Shown: positions 16,497 through 24,781, counted from the first letter of the stretch. The stretch is DNA of 64,000 nucleotides from Streptomyces sp. A2-16 (GCF_018128905.1 NZ_CP063808.1:9701519-9765518), one strand, 5' to 3'. A program made the numbers and translations. The notes: generated by a model not told the origin, from the sequence alone.

Positions 16497-17564
16497 TCAG
16501 ATACTGATAGAGATCGCCAGCGAGCCCGTCAAACGCCCGATTTCTGCTTGTAGTTGCTGGGTTGCGGCCACCAACCGGTCCGCCTGATGGGCGGGCAGGG
16601 AGATGGCCATCGTTGCCGCAGCGTTACCCAACGTGATCGGAATCGCCGCGCACACTGTTCCCAGCGCGTACTCCTGACGCTCGATCACGGGCTCCATCCG
16701 CGCGGTCCGTTCGAGCCGCCGGAGCAGACTGTGGCCGTCGCGCACGGTGTACGGGGTGATGGACTGCACGGGGTACCGGTCGAGGTGGTCGCGCCGGGCC
16801 TCGTCGTCCAGCTGGGCCAGCAGGCACTGCCCGATGGCGTGCGCGTGGCCGGTCTCGCGGAAGTCGGCCCACTCCTCGACCGCCGGGGTGCCGGGGCTGT
16901 CGGAGACGCAGAGGACCTCGATCTCGCCGTCCCGGTACTGCGCGTAGTACACCGGTACACCGATCAGATCCCGCCAGTGCGCGAGCGCCTCGACGACCGT
17001 GCTGCGACGTTTCTGCTCGGCTCCACTGCTGCTCAGCCGCTCGGCGGCCTCCCCGAGGAAGAACAGGCCCTTGTCGCGGCGCAGATAGCCCTCGTGCACG
17101 AGGGTGCGCAGCAGGTGGTAGGCCGTCGGGAGCGCCAGCCCGGTCTCGCGGGCGAGTTGTTTGGCCGGGGCTCCGTTTTCGTGCTCGGCGACGCACTCGA
17201 GCAGGCGCATCGCGCGCTGGACCGACCCGATGAGGGTCGCGGAGTGGGTCTGTTCGGGAGGCTCGGGGGCCGGTGCCGTGTGGCGCTGGACGGGGGCTGA
17301 CGGTCGTACGGGAGCCGCCGGCGGTACAAGGGCTGAAGAGCGTACTGGAGTTGACGGTCGTACAGGAGCCGCCGGCGGTACAGGAGCTGACGGTCGTACC
17401 GGAGCAGGCGGTCGTACGGGATCCTGCGGTCCCGCCGGAGCCGTCGGCTGTGCGGGCGTTTCCGGGCCTCCGGGAGTCGTCGGCCGTTCCGAGGCCGTCG
17501 GTTGTGCGGGAGGCGTCGTCGAGCGGGCGTCGATCTGGGCGGGTGCGGTGTCAACCGTGGCCAA
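16497..17564 (-). CDS. ssgR: IclR-family activator of ssgA, with a Pro-rich repeat extension
   Basis: This IclR-type regulator is about 355 residues long. From roughly residue 110 the winged-helix domain reads IGSVQRAMRLLECVAEHENG and ARETGLALPTAYHLLRTLVH, followed by the effector-binding domain. Its position directly upstream of ssgA fits SsgR, which activates ssgA during development. The frame opens at TTG 17564 with GGGAG upstream. Residues 1-110 are Pro/Ala/Ser/Thr rich with a six-residue repeat (APVRPS, APVPPA). From memory the S. coelicolor protein is about 241 residues and lacks most of this. The true start may lie inside the extension. Confidence 0.88.
   Translation of the reverse strand: MATVDTAPAQIDARSTTPPAQPTASERPTTPGGPETPAQPTAPAGPQDPVRPPAPVRPSAPVPPAAPVRPSTPVRSSALVPPAAPVRPSAPVQRHTAPAPEPPEQTHSATLIGSVQRAMRLLECVAEHENGAPAKQLARETGLALPTAYHLLRTLVHEGYLRRDKGLFFLGEAAERLSSSGAEQKRRSTVVEALAHWRDLIGVPVYYAQYRDGEIEVLCVSDSPGTPAVEEWADFRETGHAHAIGQCLLAQLDDEARRDHLDRYPVQSITPYTVRDGHSLLRRLERTARMEPVIERQEYALGTVCAAIPITLGNAAATMAISLPAHQADRLVAATQQLQAEIGRLTGSLAISISI
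17293..17420 (-). repeat. Tandem 18-bp repeats coding a Pro-rich hexapeptide
   Basis: Copies of a GACGGTCGTACNGGAGCC-type unit recur, alternating with GCCGGCGGTACAGGAGC-type units. They encode six-residue repeats such as APVRPS and APVPPA in the N-terminal extension of the IclR-type regulator. Unit number is probably prone to slippage. Confidence 0.75.
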
Positions 17565-17762
17565 GGGTCACTCCCGGAGCGCGAGGGGGCAGTCCGTGCG
17601 GGGGAACACGGGAGGGGTGTACGCCGCTCGCGGGGTCGTCCCCGCGTCGAGTTCCGGACTTTAACGGTCCGCCACCGCACGTATACGGCCCGTCCGGGAA
17701 ACTTCCCTCGCCCGAGGGAACAGGTGATTCCTGTTACCGGTCGCCCCGCCCGCTCCGGACGC

Positions 17763-17975
17763 TCACCAGTCGCTGCGCGAGGAGGAGCTCGACATGAACT
17801 TCCGCACGACGTAGACGAGTCCACCGACCAGGGCCACGAAGACCAGCAGCTTGAAGAGCAGGCCGATGACGAAGCCCACGACCGTCGCTATCAGCCCGCC
17901 GAACACGACCAGGGCGATGACGGGCACCGCGACCCACTTGACCCACCACGGCAGTCCCGCGAAGAACTCTCCCAT
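17763..17975 (-). CDS. Small membrane protein, DUF5326-like
   Basis: This 70-residue protein starts MGEFFAGLPWWVKWVAVPVI at ATG 17975, with AGAGG about 10 bases upstream. A longer frame to 18044 has no ribosome site. Two hydrophobic segments (WVKWVAVPVIALVVFGGLIA and LLFKLLVFVALVGGLVYVV) are joined by a short turn and end in a serine-rich tail. It resembles the short streptomycete DUF5326 proteins. No function is known, and none is suggested by its neighbours, the ssgR and cupin genes on the same strand. Confidence 0.75.
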   Translation of the reverse strand: MGEFFAGLPWWVKWVAVPVIALVVFGGLIATVVGFVIGLLFKLLVFVALVGGLVYVVRKFMSSSSSRSDW

Positions 17976-18133
17976 CGCACTCAACCTCTCTGCAGTCCGG
18001 CACCGTCCGGCCCCTCTGGTACCGGATCCACCAATGTCCTGCACTCGATGCTAGGACGGCGGGTGCCGCCGCGGGGGCCTCGCATCCCTTGTCCTCCCCT
18101 GACTGATCCCCTAGGGAACCCCGAGACCGCAGG

Positions 18134-18451
18134 TCAGCTCTCGGGGGGAGAGAACACCACCATGACCCTGAGGTCCTCGCTGATGTGGTGGAACTTGTGG
18201 GCGACACCGGCCGGCACGTAGACCACGCTGCCGCGCGCGACCTGGGTGGTCTCCATGCCCACAGTGATCGCCGCGCGGCCGCTGACCACGAAGTAGACCT
18301 CGTCCTGGTTGTGTGGCTGCTGCGGGTCCTGGGTCCCCGAGTCGAGTGCGTACAGGCCGACCGACATGTTCCGCTCTCGCAGGAACTGCAGGTAGGCGCC
18401 GTCGTTGGCGGCGCGCTCCGCCTCCAGTTCATCCAACCGGAATGCCTTCAT
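18134..18451 (-). CDS. Small cupin-domain protein
   Basis: This 105-residue single-domain cupin starts at ATG 18451 (MKAFRLDELEAERAANDGAY). The barrel motifs are seen: LDSGTQDPQQPHNQDEVYFVVSG (metal-binding His/Glu motif 1) and VVYVPAGVAHKFHHI (motif 2 His). The tail reads LRVMVVFSPPES. Metal-binding residues are therefore present, so it could be a small dioxygenase, isomerase or sensor; the substrate is not predictable. The ribosome site is weak. It is divergent from the holin-like gene, with only 57 bases between starts, so the promoters must be closely packed or overlap. Confidence 0.82.
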   Translation of the reverse strand: MKAFRLDELEAERAANDGAYLQFLRERNMSVGLYALDSGTQDPQQPHNQDEVYFVVSGRAAITVGMETTQVARGSVVYVPAGVAHKFHHISEDLRVMVVFSPPES

Positions 18452-18508
18452 CGACTTAGTCCGCCCTCGTCGTACCCGTAACCGATCTCTTCTGCCACGA
18501 TCAGACAC

Positions 18509-18886
18509 ATGAAGAATTTCCTAGTCAAGACGCTCGCCAACGCGGGTGCTCTGGCGGTCGCCGTCTGGTTGCTCGACAAGATCACCCTGACCGGTGGCAG
18601 CACCGGCAAGAAGGTCTGGACGCTGATCCTCGTCGCCCTGGTGTTCGGCCTGGTGAACTGGCTGGTCAAGCCGGTCGTGAAGCTCCTGACCTTCCCCTTG
18701 TTCATCCTGACGCTCGGGCTGTTCACGCTGATCGTCAACGCACTGATGCTGCTGCTGACCTCGTGGCTCGCCGACGTGCTCAACCTGAGTTTCCACGTCG
18801 AGGGGTTCTGGACCGCCGTCCTGGGCGGCCTGATCATCTCGATCGTGTCCTGGGCCCTGTCCATGGTCCTGCCTGACGAGGACTGA
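18509..18886 (+). CDS. Four-helix membrane protein, mycobacterial holin superfamily IV type
   Basis: This 125-residue protein starts MKNFLVKTLANAGALAVAVW and has four hydrophobic segments. The diagnostic string is GLVNWLVKPVVKLLTFPLFILTLG, followed by LIVNALMLLLTSWLA. This is the PF04020-type family often labelled phage holin family, but it is chromosomal and widespread, and there is no phage context here. It ends nine bases before ptpA and is probably co-transcribed with ptpA and the downstream lyase. Its function is unknown; the holin label should not be taken as evidence of lysis. Confidence 0.82.
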   Translation: MKNFLVKTLANAGALAVAVWLLDKITLTGGSTGKKVWTLILVALVFGLVNWLVKPVVKLLTFPLFILTLGLFTLIVNALMLLLTSWLADVLNLSFHVEGFWTAVLGGLIISIVSWALSMVLPDED

Positions 18887-18894
18887 GGGGAGGC

Positions 18895-19386
18895 ATGATC
18901 TACCGCGTCTGTTTCGTCTGCACGGGCAACATCTGCCGTTCCCCGATGGCGGAGTCGGTCTTCCGTGCCCGGACAGCCGAGGCCGGCCTGGACGGCGTGG
19001 TCGAGGTCGACAGCGCCGGCACGGGCGGCTGGCACGAGGGCGACGGCGCCGACCCGCGCACCGTCTCCGTCCTGGAGGAGCACGGCTACGACGGCGCCCA
19101 TACGGCCCGTCAGTTCCAGCCCTCCTGGTTCTCCCGCCTCGACCTCGTCATCGCCCTCGACACCGGCCATCTCAAGGCCCTGCGCCGCCTCGCACCCACG
19201 CCGGAGGACGCCGCGAAGGTGCGGCTGCTGCGTTCGTACGACCCCGCCGCGGGCGACGACCTCGACGTTCCCGACCCGTACTACGGGGGCCTGGACGGCT
19301 TCGAGGAGTGCCTTGAGATGGTGGAGGCGGCGAGCGAGGGTCTGCTCGCCGCGGTGCGCGAGCAGACGGAAGGACGGGTGGCATGA
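18895..19386 (+). CDS. ptpA: Low-molecular-weight protein-tyrosine phosphatase
   Basis: This 163-residue enzyme starts with the catalytic loop CTGNICRS (CX5R) at residues 8-15, where the cysteine forms the phospho-enzyme. The general acid lies in the VPDPYYGG motif near residue 125. The size and motifs are those of PtpA, characterised in Streptomyces coelicolor as a phosphotyrosine phosphatase affecting pigmented antibiotic production. It is the middle gene of a likely operon: the holin-like gene ends eight bases upstream, and the following lyase start overlaps its stop by four bases (ATGA), implying translational coupling. Confidence 0.92.
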   Translation: MIYRVCFVCTGNICRSPMAESVFRARTAEAGLDGVVEVDSAGTGGWHEGDGADPRTVSVLEEHGYDGAHTARQFQPSWFSRLDLVIALDTGHLKALRRLAPTPEDAAKVRLLRSYDPAAGDDLDVPDPYYGGLDGFEECLEMVEAASEGLLAAVREQTEGRVA

Positions 19387-20522
19387 GCGACAGGGCTGCG
19401 GACAAGGGGGAGGGCACGCGCGCGGTGCGGGCCGGACTGCCCGAGGCGGTCAAGAACGAACCGACCCTGCCCGGCCCGGCCTTCGCCGCCCACTTCCACC
19501 TGCCGGGTGAGGTCGACGGCCCGTACACCTACGGCCGCGACACGAACCCGAGCTGGAGCCTGCTGGAGAGCGCCATCGGCGAGCTGGAGGCGCCGGGGCA
19601 GGACGGAGTGGAGACGCTGGTCTTCGCCTCGGGCATGGCCGCCATCTCCGCCGTGCTCTTCTCACAGCTGCGCGCCGGGGACACGGTCGTCCTGCCCAGC
19701 GACGGCTACCAGGTGCTGCCGCTGATCCGCGCCCAGCTGGAGGCGTACGGCATCGAGGTGCGCACCGCGCCGACCGGCGGCGACGCCCAGCTCGACGTCC
19801 TGGACGGCGCCCGCCTGCTGTGGATCGAGAGCCCGTCCAACCCCGGCCTCGACGTGTGCGACATCCGGCGGCTCGTCGGGGCGGCACACACGCGTGGGGC
19901 GCTCGTCGCCGTCGACAACACGCTCGCCACCCCGCTCGGACAGCGTCCGCTGGAGCTGGGCGCCGACTTCTCGGTGGCCAGCGGCACCAAGCAGCTCACG
20001 GGGCACGGAGACGTCCTCCTCGGGTACGTCAGCGGCCGCGAGGGCGAGTCCATGGACGCCGTACGTCGCTGGCGGAAGATCGTCGGGGCGATCGCAGGGC
20101 CCATGGAGGCCTGGCTCGCGCATCGCTCGATCGCGACCCTCCAGATGCGGGTCGACCGCCAGAACGCGAGCGCCCTTGTGCTCGCCGAAGCCCTGCGCAC
20201 GCGCCCCGAGGTGACCGGGCTGCGCTACCCCGGACTGCCCGACGACCCCTCGCACAAGATCGCCTCGCAGCAGATGCGGCGCTATGGATGCGTGGTCTCT
20301 TTCACGCTGGCCACGCGCGCGCGTGCCGACCGCTTCCTCGACGCGCTGCGGCTCGTGGACGACGCGACGAGCTTCGGCGGAGTGCGCTCCACGGCCGAGC
20401 GGCGCCGACGCTGGGGCGGCGACGATGTGCCGGAGGGCTTCATTCGCCTCTCCGTCGGGGCGGAGGACCCCGAGGATCTGGTGGCGGATGTGCTGCGTGC
20501 GCTGGACGAGTCGGCCGACTGA
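19383..20522 (+). CDS. Cystathionine gamma-lyase/synthase family PLP enzyme
   Basis: This 379-residue protein is of the Cys/Met-metabolism PLP family. Visible are YGRDTNPSWSLLESAIGELE near the N-terminus, LVFASGMAAISAVL, WIESPSNPGLDVCDI, the PLP lysine in SVASGTKQLTGHGDVLLGY, and FGGVRSTAERR near the end. Such enzymes split or build cystathionine in transsulphuration. Members cannot be told apart by eye, but cystathionine gamma-lyase is the usual annotation for this locus. The start overlaps the ptpA stop (ATGA). A stem-loop follows the gene. Confidence 0.87.
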   Translation: MSDRAADKGEGTRAVRAGLPEAVKNEPTLPGPAFAAHFHLPGEVDGPYTYGRDTNPSWSLLESAIGELEAPGQDGVETLVFASGMAAISAVLFSQLRAGDTVVLPSDGYQVLPLIRAQLEAYGIEVRTAPTGGDAQLDVLDGARLLWIESPSNPGLDVCDIRRLVGAAHTRGALVAVDNTLATPLGQRPLELGADFSVASGTKQLTGHGDVLLGYVSGREGESMDAVRRWRKIVGAIAGPMEAWLAHRSIATLQMRVDRQNASALVLAEALRTRPEVTGLRYPGLPDDPSHKIASQQMRRYGCVVSFTLATRARADRFLDALRLVDDATSFGGVRSTAERRRRWGGDDVPEGFIRLSVGAEDPEDLVADVLRALDESAD

Positions 20523-20577
20523 CCGTTTCAGCAGGGACTTTACGGACGTTCAACCATGTCCCGCTACGTACAACGGA

Positions 20578-20610
20578 CGGTCCGAGCCTCCCCCCTCGTG
20601 GCTCGGACCG
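20578..20610 (+). terminator. Hairpin terminator after the PLP lyase
   Basis: CGGTCCGAGC at 20578-20587 pairs with GCTCGGACCG at 20601-20610 around a 13-base loop, 56 bases after the lyase stop. There is no T-run. Confidence 0.65.
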
Positions 20611-20691
20611 CCCCGGTTCCGCGCGCGAAGAACCGCGCGAACAAGGCTAGTTGACTCTGTGTCAGTGTCCAATCACAGTAGCGACAGAGAC

Positions 20692-20709
20692 CTATCGACA
20701 TATTTATAG
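20692..20709. promoter_or_regulatory. Possible LysR operator, AT-rich dyad
   Basis: CTAT and ATAG form a dyad across CTATCGACATATTTATAG in an unusually AT-rich patch 51 bases upstream of the LysR-family gene. LysR proteins often bind T-N11-A dyads in their own promoters. A TTGACT lies at 20651-20656. Confidence 0.35.
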
Positions 20710-20759
20710 TTGGGCTCCTGCCCCGGGGCCGGGAGAAGGGCAGGGAAAGGGGCGTCGCC

Positions 20760-21680
20760 ATGGATCTGGCCTTGCTGCGCACCTTCGTGACGGTGCACCG
20801 GGCCGGTTCCTTCACCCGCGCTGCCGCGCTGCTCGGACTGTCCCAGCCGGCTGTCACCTCGCAGATCCGCACCCTGGAGCGTCAGTTGGGCCGCCCCCTG
20901 TTCTTACGGCAGGCCCGCGGTGTGACCCCCACGAGCATCGGCGACGAGCTCGCCCACAAGGCCGCTCCTCACCTCGATGCCCTGGTGGAGATCACCGAGA
21001 CCGGCCTCGACGACGAGTCGTCCCTGCGCACACTGCATCTCGCCGGGCCTCCCGAGTTCACCGCCGAGCGAGCGCTGCCCGCCCTCACCGGGCTGACCGG
21101 CGAGGACAGCCAGGGCTTCGCCCTGCGAGCCTCCTTCGGGAACGCCGAGGAGACCCTGGAGGGTCTGGCAGCCGGGCATCACGATCTGGCCATCAGCACG
21201 GCCCGTCCCCGGGGTGCGTTGCTCACGGCGAGCACGCTCTGCGACGAGGAGCACGTCCTGGTCGCCGCCCCGAGCTGGGCCCGTCAGATCGGCTCAGGAG
21301 AGGCACTCGACGCCGTTCCCGCGGTCAAACGAGCCCCCGCGTTCGAGCACGTCCCCGTGATCGAGGTGCACGAGTCTCTGCCCTTCGTCTCGCGCTACTG
21401 GGCCGCGGTCTTCGATTCCCGCCCGGCCGCACCGGGCACCGTCGTCGTACCCGATCTGCGCGCCGTGCTCGCCTGCGCGGTCGCGGGCGCCGGGCTCGCG
21501 GTGCTGCCGCGCTATCTGTGTGCAGCCGCCCTGGCACGAGGTGACGTCGTCGCGCTGCACGAGCCCGCCGTCCCCCCGCTTCGGACGTACTTCCTGGTGG
21601 TGCGTACCGGGACGCTGGCCATGCCCCATGTCGCGCGAGCACACGAATGGCTGCTGCGGGCGGCTGCCCACTGGTGCTGA
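20760..21680 (+). CDS. LysR-family transcriptional regulator with a TTA codon
   Basis: This 306-residue regulator has a typical N-terminal winged helix (LLRTFVTVHRAGSFTRAAAL, LGLSQPAVTSQIRTLERQLG) followed by the two-lobed effector domain. ATG 20760 is preceded by GGGAAAGGGG. Leu49 is encoded by TTA (20904-20906), in frame, so translation should depend on the developmental bldA tRNA. There is no adjacent divergent gene of the usual LysR-target type: upstream is the lyase on the same strand and downstream is the NUDIX gene. The target and inducer are therefore unknown. Confidence 0.9.
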   Translation: MDLALLRTFVTVHRAGSFTRAAALLGLSQPAVTSQIRTLERQLGRPLFLRQARGVTPTSIGDELAHKAAPHLDALVEITETGLDDESSLRTLHLAGPPEFTAERALPALTGLTGEDSQGFALRASFGNAEETLEGLAAGHHDLAISTARPRGALLTASTLCDEEHVLVAAPSWARQIGSGEALDAVPAVKRAPAFEHVPVIEVHESLPFVSRYWAAVFDSRPAAPGTVVVPDLRAVLACAVAGAGLAVLPRYLCAAALARGDVVALHEPAVPPLRTYFLVVRTGTLAMPHVARAHEWLLRAAAHWC

Positions 21681-21732
21681 ACTGGGATTCGCCCTCTTCA
21701 CGCAGCGAGCCCGGCCGATGACAGCCCGCGAT

Positions 21733-21746
21733 GTTTCACGTGGAAC
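21733..21746. other. Degenerate parS upstream of the NUDIX gene
   Basis: GTTTCACGTGGAAC is 13 of 14 to parS and identical to the degenerate thiC-leader copy read on the other strand. It is intergenic, 22 bases before the NUDIX start. Confidence 0.6.
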
Positions 21747-21767
21747 CATCCGGGCCACATTCCCCCC

Positions 21768-22250
21768 ATGACCGTCCGACCCGTGGTCAAGCGCACCGCC
21801 CGAGCCGTCCTGCTCGACGGCGACGACCTGATCCTGATCAAGCGCACCAAGCCCGGCATGGATCCTTACTGGCTGACTCCCGGCGGTGGAGTCGAGCCGA
21901 CGGACACGACCGTCATCGACGCCCTGCACCGCGAGGTGTACGAGGAGCTCGGCGCCAAGATCACCGACGTGGTGCCCTGCTTCGTGGACACCGTCGAGCA
22001 CATCGGCGACGACGGTGGCGCGACCGGAGTGAAGGTGCAGCACTTCTTCGTCTGCCACCTGGAATCGATGGACCCGTCCTTGCGGCACGGTCCCGAGGTG
22101 GACGAGCCCATCGGGGAGTACGAGATCGTCCGGGTGCCGTTCACCCGCGTCGGGATCGCCTCCGTCCACCTGGTCCCGCTGTCCCTGCGCCACTATCTGG
22201 ACGGGAACATCGAGGGTGTACGGGCCATGCACGCACCGGACCTGGGCTGA
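21768..22250 (+). CDS. NUDIX hydrolase
   Basis: This 160-residue protein starts MTVRPVVKRTARAVLLDGDD. The Nudix box reads GGGVEPTDTTVIDALHREVY then EELGA: REVYEELG is intact, but the first conserved glutamate appears as Asp and the spacing to RE is one residue longer than the textbook pattern. This may mean altered metal coordination rather than inactivity. Nudix enzymes hydrolyse nucleoside diphosphate-linked compounds; the substrate is unknown. It converges tightly on the flavohaemoglobin gene, with only 12 bases between stops, so transcripts from the two strands probably overlap. Confidence 0.88.
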   Translation: MTVRPVVKRTARAVLLDGDDLILIKRTKPGMDPYWLTPGGGVEPTDTTVIDALHREVYEELGAKITDVVPCFVDTVEHIGDDGGATGVKVQHFFVCHLESMDPSLRHGPEVDEPIGEYEIVRVPFTRVGIASVHLVPLSLRHYLDGNIEGVRAMHAPDLG

Positions 22251-22262
22251 CCTCCCGCCCGG

Positions 22263-23711
22263 TCACTGGGCCAGGACGAGTTCCTCCACGGCGTCGTGAC
22301 GTATGCGTGCCGACGGGATACCGAGGGACCTGAGCGTGTCCACACCGCTGCGGATCATGCCGGGCGGACCCGAGAGGTAGGCGTCGTACGCGTGCCAGGG
22401 GCCGTATGCGCGGACGGCGTCCGGAAGCTGCAGATGGACCTGCTGGTCGACGACGGCACGCACCGAGAGCCAGGGGTGGGACTGCTGGAGTCTGAGCATG
22501 CTGTCGATGTCGTACAGGTCGTTGTCGGTGCGGGCTCCGTAGAACACCTCGACCGACCGTCGTGCCCCGTGCTCGGCCACGTCCTCGACCAGCGCCTTGA
22601 TCGGGGCTATGCCCGTACCGCCGCCCAGGCAGAGCAGCCCGCTGTCGGCGGTGTGGTCCACGGTCATGGATCCGGTCGGCGGCCCGAGCCGGATGACATC
22701 ACCGGGGCGGGCCCGGTGCACCAGGGCATTGGAGACCCAGCCCGCGGGAACGGCCTTCACGTGGAACGACAGCAGACCGTCCGAGCGGGGTGCCGAGGCG
22801 AAGGAGTAGTGCCGCCATATGCGCGGCCACCACGGCGTCTCCAGGCTTGTGTACTGGCCCGCGAGGAACGGATAGGGCTGGTCGGGCCGCACGGTGACAA
22901 CGGCGACATGCGGGGTCCTCAGGTCGTGCGACACGACCTCCGCGTGCCACCAGGCGGGGGCACGCAGTTCGTCCGCGGCTGCCGCGTCGATCATCACCTG
23001 CGAGATCCTCGTGTACGCCCGGACCCAGGCCGCTTCCGTCTCCCTGTCCCAGCTGCCGGAGGCGTACTTGCTCAGCGCGCCGATGAGGCACTCTCCGACC
23101 GCCGGGTAGTGCTCGGCGCGGGTGCCGTACTTGCGATGGGCCCGCCCCAGGTTCTGCAGGTAGTCGACCAGGGCCGGGGCGTTGTCGATGTGCTCGGCAG
23201 CCGTCAGCAGGGCCCTGAGCAGGCGGTCCCGCTGGGCGTCCATGGCGGCGGGGAACATCGGCCGCAGACCGGGGTGGCGTACGAAGAGCAGCGCGTAGAA
23301 GTACGACGTGACCTTGTCGGCGACAGGGGCGACCTCGGCCATGGTCCTGCGGATACGGACGGCGTCCGGGGACGGTGGCTGGTCTCGCGGGGACAGGCCC
23401 GGGAACTGCGGCGTGGGAACGCCGGGTGCCGTGGTGGCGCCCAGGGGGAGAGAGGGGCTCTGGACGGGAACCCGGGGGTCTGCGGAGGGGATGCCGTCCG
23501 ACGCGGATATCGCCTCGAGGGGTGCCGGTTCCCCCCGGCCGGTCTCCGTGCCGTGTTCTGTGGCCCGCCCCGAAGTGCCGGGAGGCTCTGCGGCCGTTTC
23601 CGACTGGTCCGGTTCGGTACCAGGCATCGCCGGTTGACTGCTTGGACCGAACCAGCCGCCCGCGCCCCCGGAAGCGCCGTTGTCGGCTGACATGGCGGTC
23701 GGAGCGTCCAT
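22263..23711 (-). CDS. Flavohaemoglobin-type globin/FAD/NAD(P) oxidoreductase
   Basis: This protein of about 482 residues has three parts. A globin domain (about 130-260) contains YLQNLGRAHRKYG with the proximal-histidine region. An FAD domain has HYSFASAP and a GPPTGSM segment. An NAD(P) domain has CLGGGTGIAPIKALVED. Such proteins oxidise nitric oxide to nitrate using NAD(P)H. ATG 23711 is preceded by CGAGGCGAGG; the frame extends to 23906 without a better start. The first 125 residues are Pro/Ser/Gly-rich and probably disordered, which is unusual for Hmp-type enzymes but seen in actinomycete homologues. No nitric-oxide regulator is adjacent. Confidence 0.85.
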   Translation of the reverse strand: MDAPTAMSADNGASGGAGGWFGPSSQPAMPGTEPDQSETAAEPPGTSGRATEHGTETGRGEPAPLEAISASDGIPSADPRVPVQSPSLPLGATTAPGVPTPQFPGLSPRDQPPSPDAVRIRRTMAEVAPVADKVTSYFYALLFVRHPGLRPMFPAAMDAQRDRLLRALLTAAEHIDNAPALVDYLQNLGRAHRKYGTRAEHYPAVGECLIGALSKYASGSWDRETEAAWVRAYTRISQVMIDAAAADELRAPAWWHAEVVSHDLRTPHVAVVTVRPDQPYPFLAGQYTSLETPWWPRIWRHYSFASAPRSDGLLSFHVKAVPAGWVSNALVHRARPGDVIRLGPPTGSMTVDHTADSGLLCLGGGTGIAPIKALVEDVAEHGARRSVEVFYGARTDNDLYDIDSMLRLQQSHPWLSVRAVVDQQVHLQLPDAVRAYGPWHAYDAYLSGPPGMIRSGVDTLRSLGIPSARIRHDAVEELVLAQ

Positions 23712-24055
23712 GGTGTGCCTCGCCTCGAACATCTTTCGGTCGGTCTGCGCACTTCCTGGGTCGGAAGGTGCCTGCTTTCCCCCGCAGACGGTTCGCTCTC
23801 CCCGCCGGCCGCGACACCCTCGCCGCAGCGTCCCACCGCGCACGGATGTCCGGACCGCATAACCGCAAATGCGTGTCTTCGATCTCTCCGTCCGGTTAGG
23901 CTGCAATGCCCGCTCACGACCGCACGAGGAGTCGCACCCCAGTACGGACGGGAACCGGAGTCGACCCTACCGGTCCCCGCTTCGCACACAAGTCCCCCCT
24001 CCTCCTCACGAATTGATCGCGCGCTGTTCGCAGGGCGAACGGTGAATGGCCTCAA
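23712..24055. other. Intergenic, flavohaemoglobin / HAD phosphatase
   Basis: This 344-base gap lies between two minus-strand genes. The left part continues the flavohaemoglobin frame upstream to 23906 without a plausible start. No terminator, repeat or regulatory motif was recognised. Confidence 0.3.
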
Positions 24056-24688
24056 TCACTGGACACGGCGCACCAATTCATAGGCTTCCCACAGATCCAT
24101 GCCCGTGTACGCGTGAGTCGAGATATCGGACAGATGGTGGTCTGCATTGACCGCCACGGAGATCGGCACCACGGCGAACAGATCCTTGTCGGAGGACGAG
24201 TCGCCATAGGCAATGCAGTCCGCCCGTGTCACTCCGAACTGTTCGCACAGCCGGTCCGCGATCAGGACCTTGGCGGCTGCATTCAGCACTCCCGCGGGAT
24301 CCACGGGCTCGGTGAAGGGGACGGCCGGAAAGCGGGACCCGTGTGCGGCATGAGCTCCCCAGCTGGTCAGCCGTTCCACAAAGAAGGACGGCGAGAGCGA
24401 CACGACCGCGCAGTAGTCGCCCTGTCCCCTGATCTCCGCCCAGACCTCACGAATCCGGGCCAGCCAAGGAGCGCCTTCGAAGGCCGCGACGACGTGCGCC
24501 TCCGTCAGGGAGGCCCACAGCTCGTACACCTGCTGCGCGTATTGGGTCGGACCTATCAAGCCGGCCCCGATCGCCTGATCGAGTGCCACCGTCTCGGCCT
24601 CCAGGCCGAGTTGCCGGGAGATCTGCACCGGCGCGCTGGTCCCCGGGAGCAAGGTGCCGTCGAGGTCGAAGAGATGAAGTCTCGCCAT
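24056..24688 (-). CDS. HAD-superfamily phosphatase, SerB-like (subfamily IB)
   Basis: This 210-residue protein starts MARLHLFDLDGTLLPGTSAP. The nucleophile motif is DLDGT (residues 8-12), motif II Ser is in VVSLSPSFF, and the metal-binding motif is IAYGDSSSDKDLF, as in phosphoserine phosphatase-like HAD-IB enzymes. The substrate is not known, and serine biosynthesis genes are not nearby. The longer open frame to 25828 is spurious because it crosses the opposite-strand acetyltransferase. No ribosome site precedes ATG 24688, but TAACCT lies seven bases upstream as a possible -10, so a leaderless message is likely. Confidence 0.87.
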   Translation of the reverse strand: MARLHLFDLDGTLLPGTSAPVQISRQLGLEAETVALDQAIGAGLIGPTQYAQQVYELWASLTEAHVVAAFEGAPWLARIREVWAEIRGQGDYCAVVSLSPSFFVERLTSWGAHAAHGSRFPAVPFTEPVDPAGVLNAAAKVLIADRLCEQFGVTRADCIAYGDSSSDKDLFAVVPISVAVNADHHLSDISTHAYTGMDLWEAYELVRRVQ

Positions 24689-24767
24689 GCTCTGGAGGTT
24701 AGTGCCCGAGACAGACGAGGCATTATCGCGCTTTCGGACGACCACCGGACGGTCGCCGTTTTCCGAT

Positions 24768-24781
24768 GTTTCACGTGAAAC
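24768..24781. other. parS site, HAD / acetyltransferase intergenic
   Basis: Perfect GTTTCACGTGAAAC (16-bp palindrome with flanks) in the gap between divergent genes. Confidence 0.95.

Noticed and set aside
18509..18886. Phage lysis function for the holin-like gene
   Set aside because: The family label is historical; there are no endolysin or phage genes nearby and the gene is in a chromosomal operon with ptpA.
22754..22767. Possible third degenerate parS (CCTTCACGTGGAAC) inside the flavohaemoglobin gene
   Set aside because: Three mismatches and fully explained by codons for the FHVK segment of the FAD domain; not counted.
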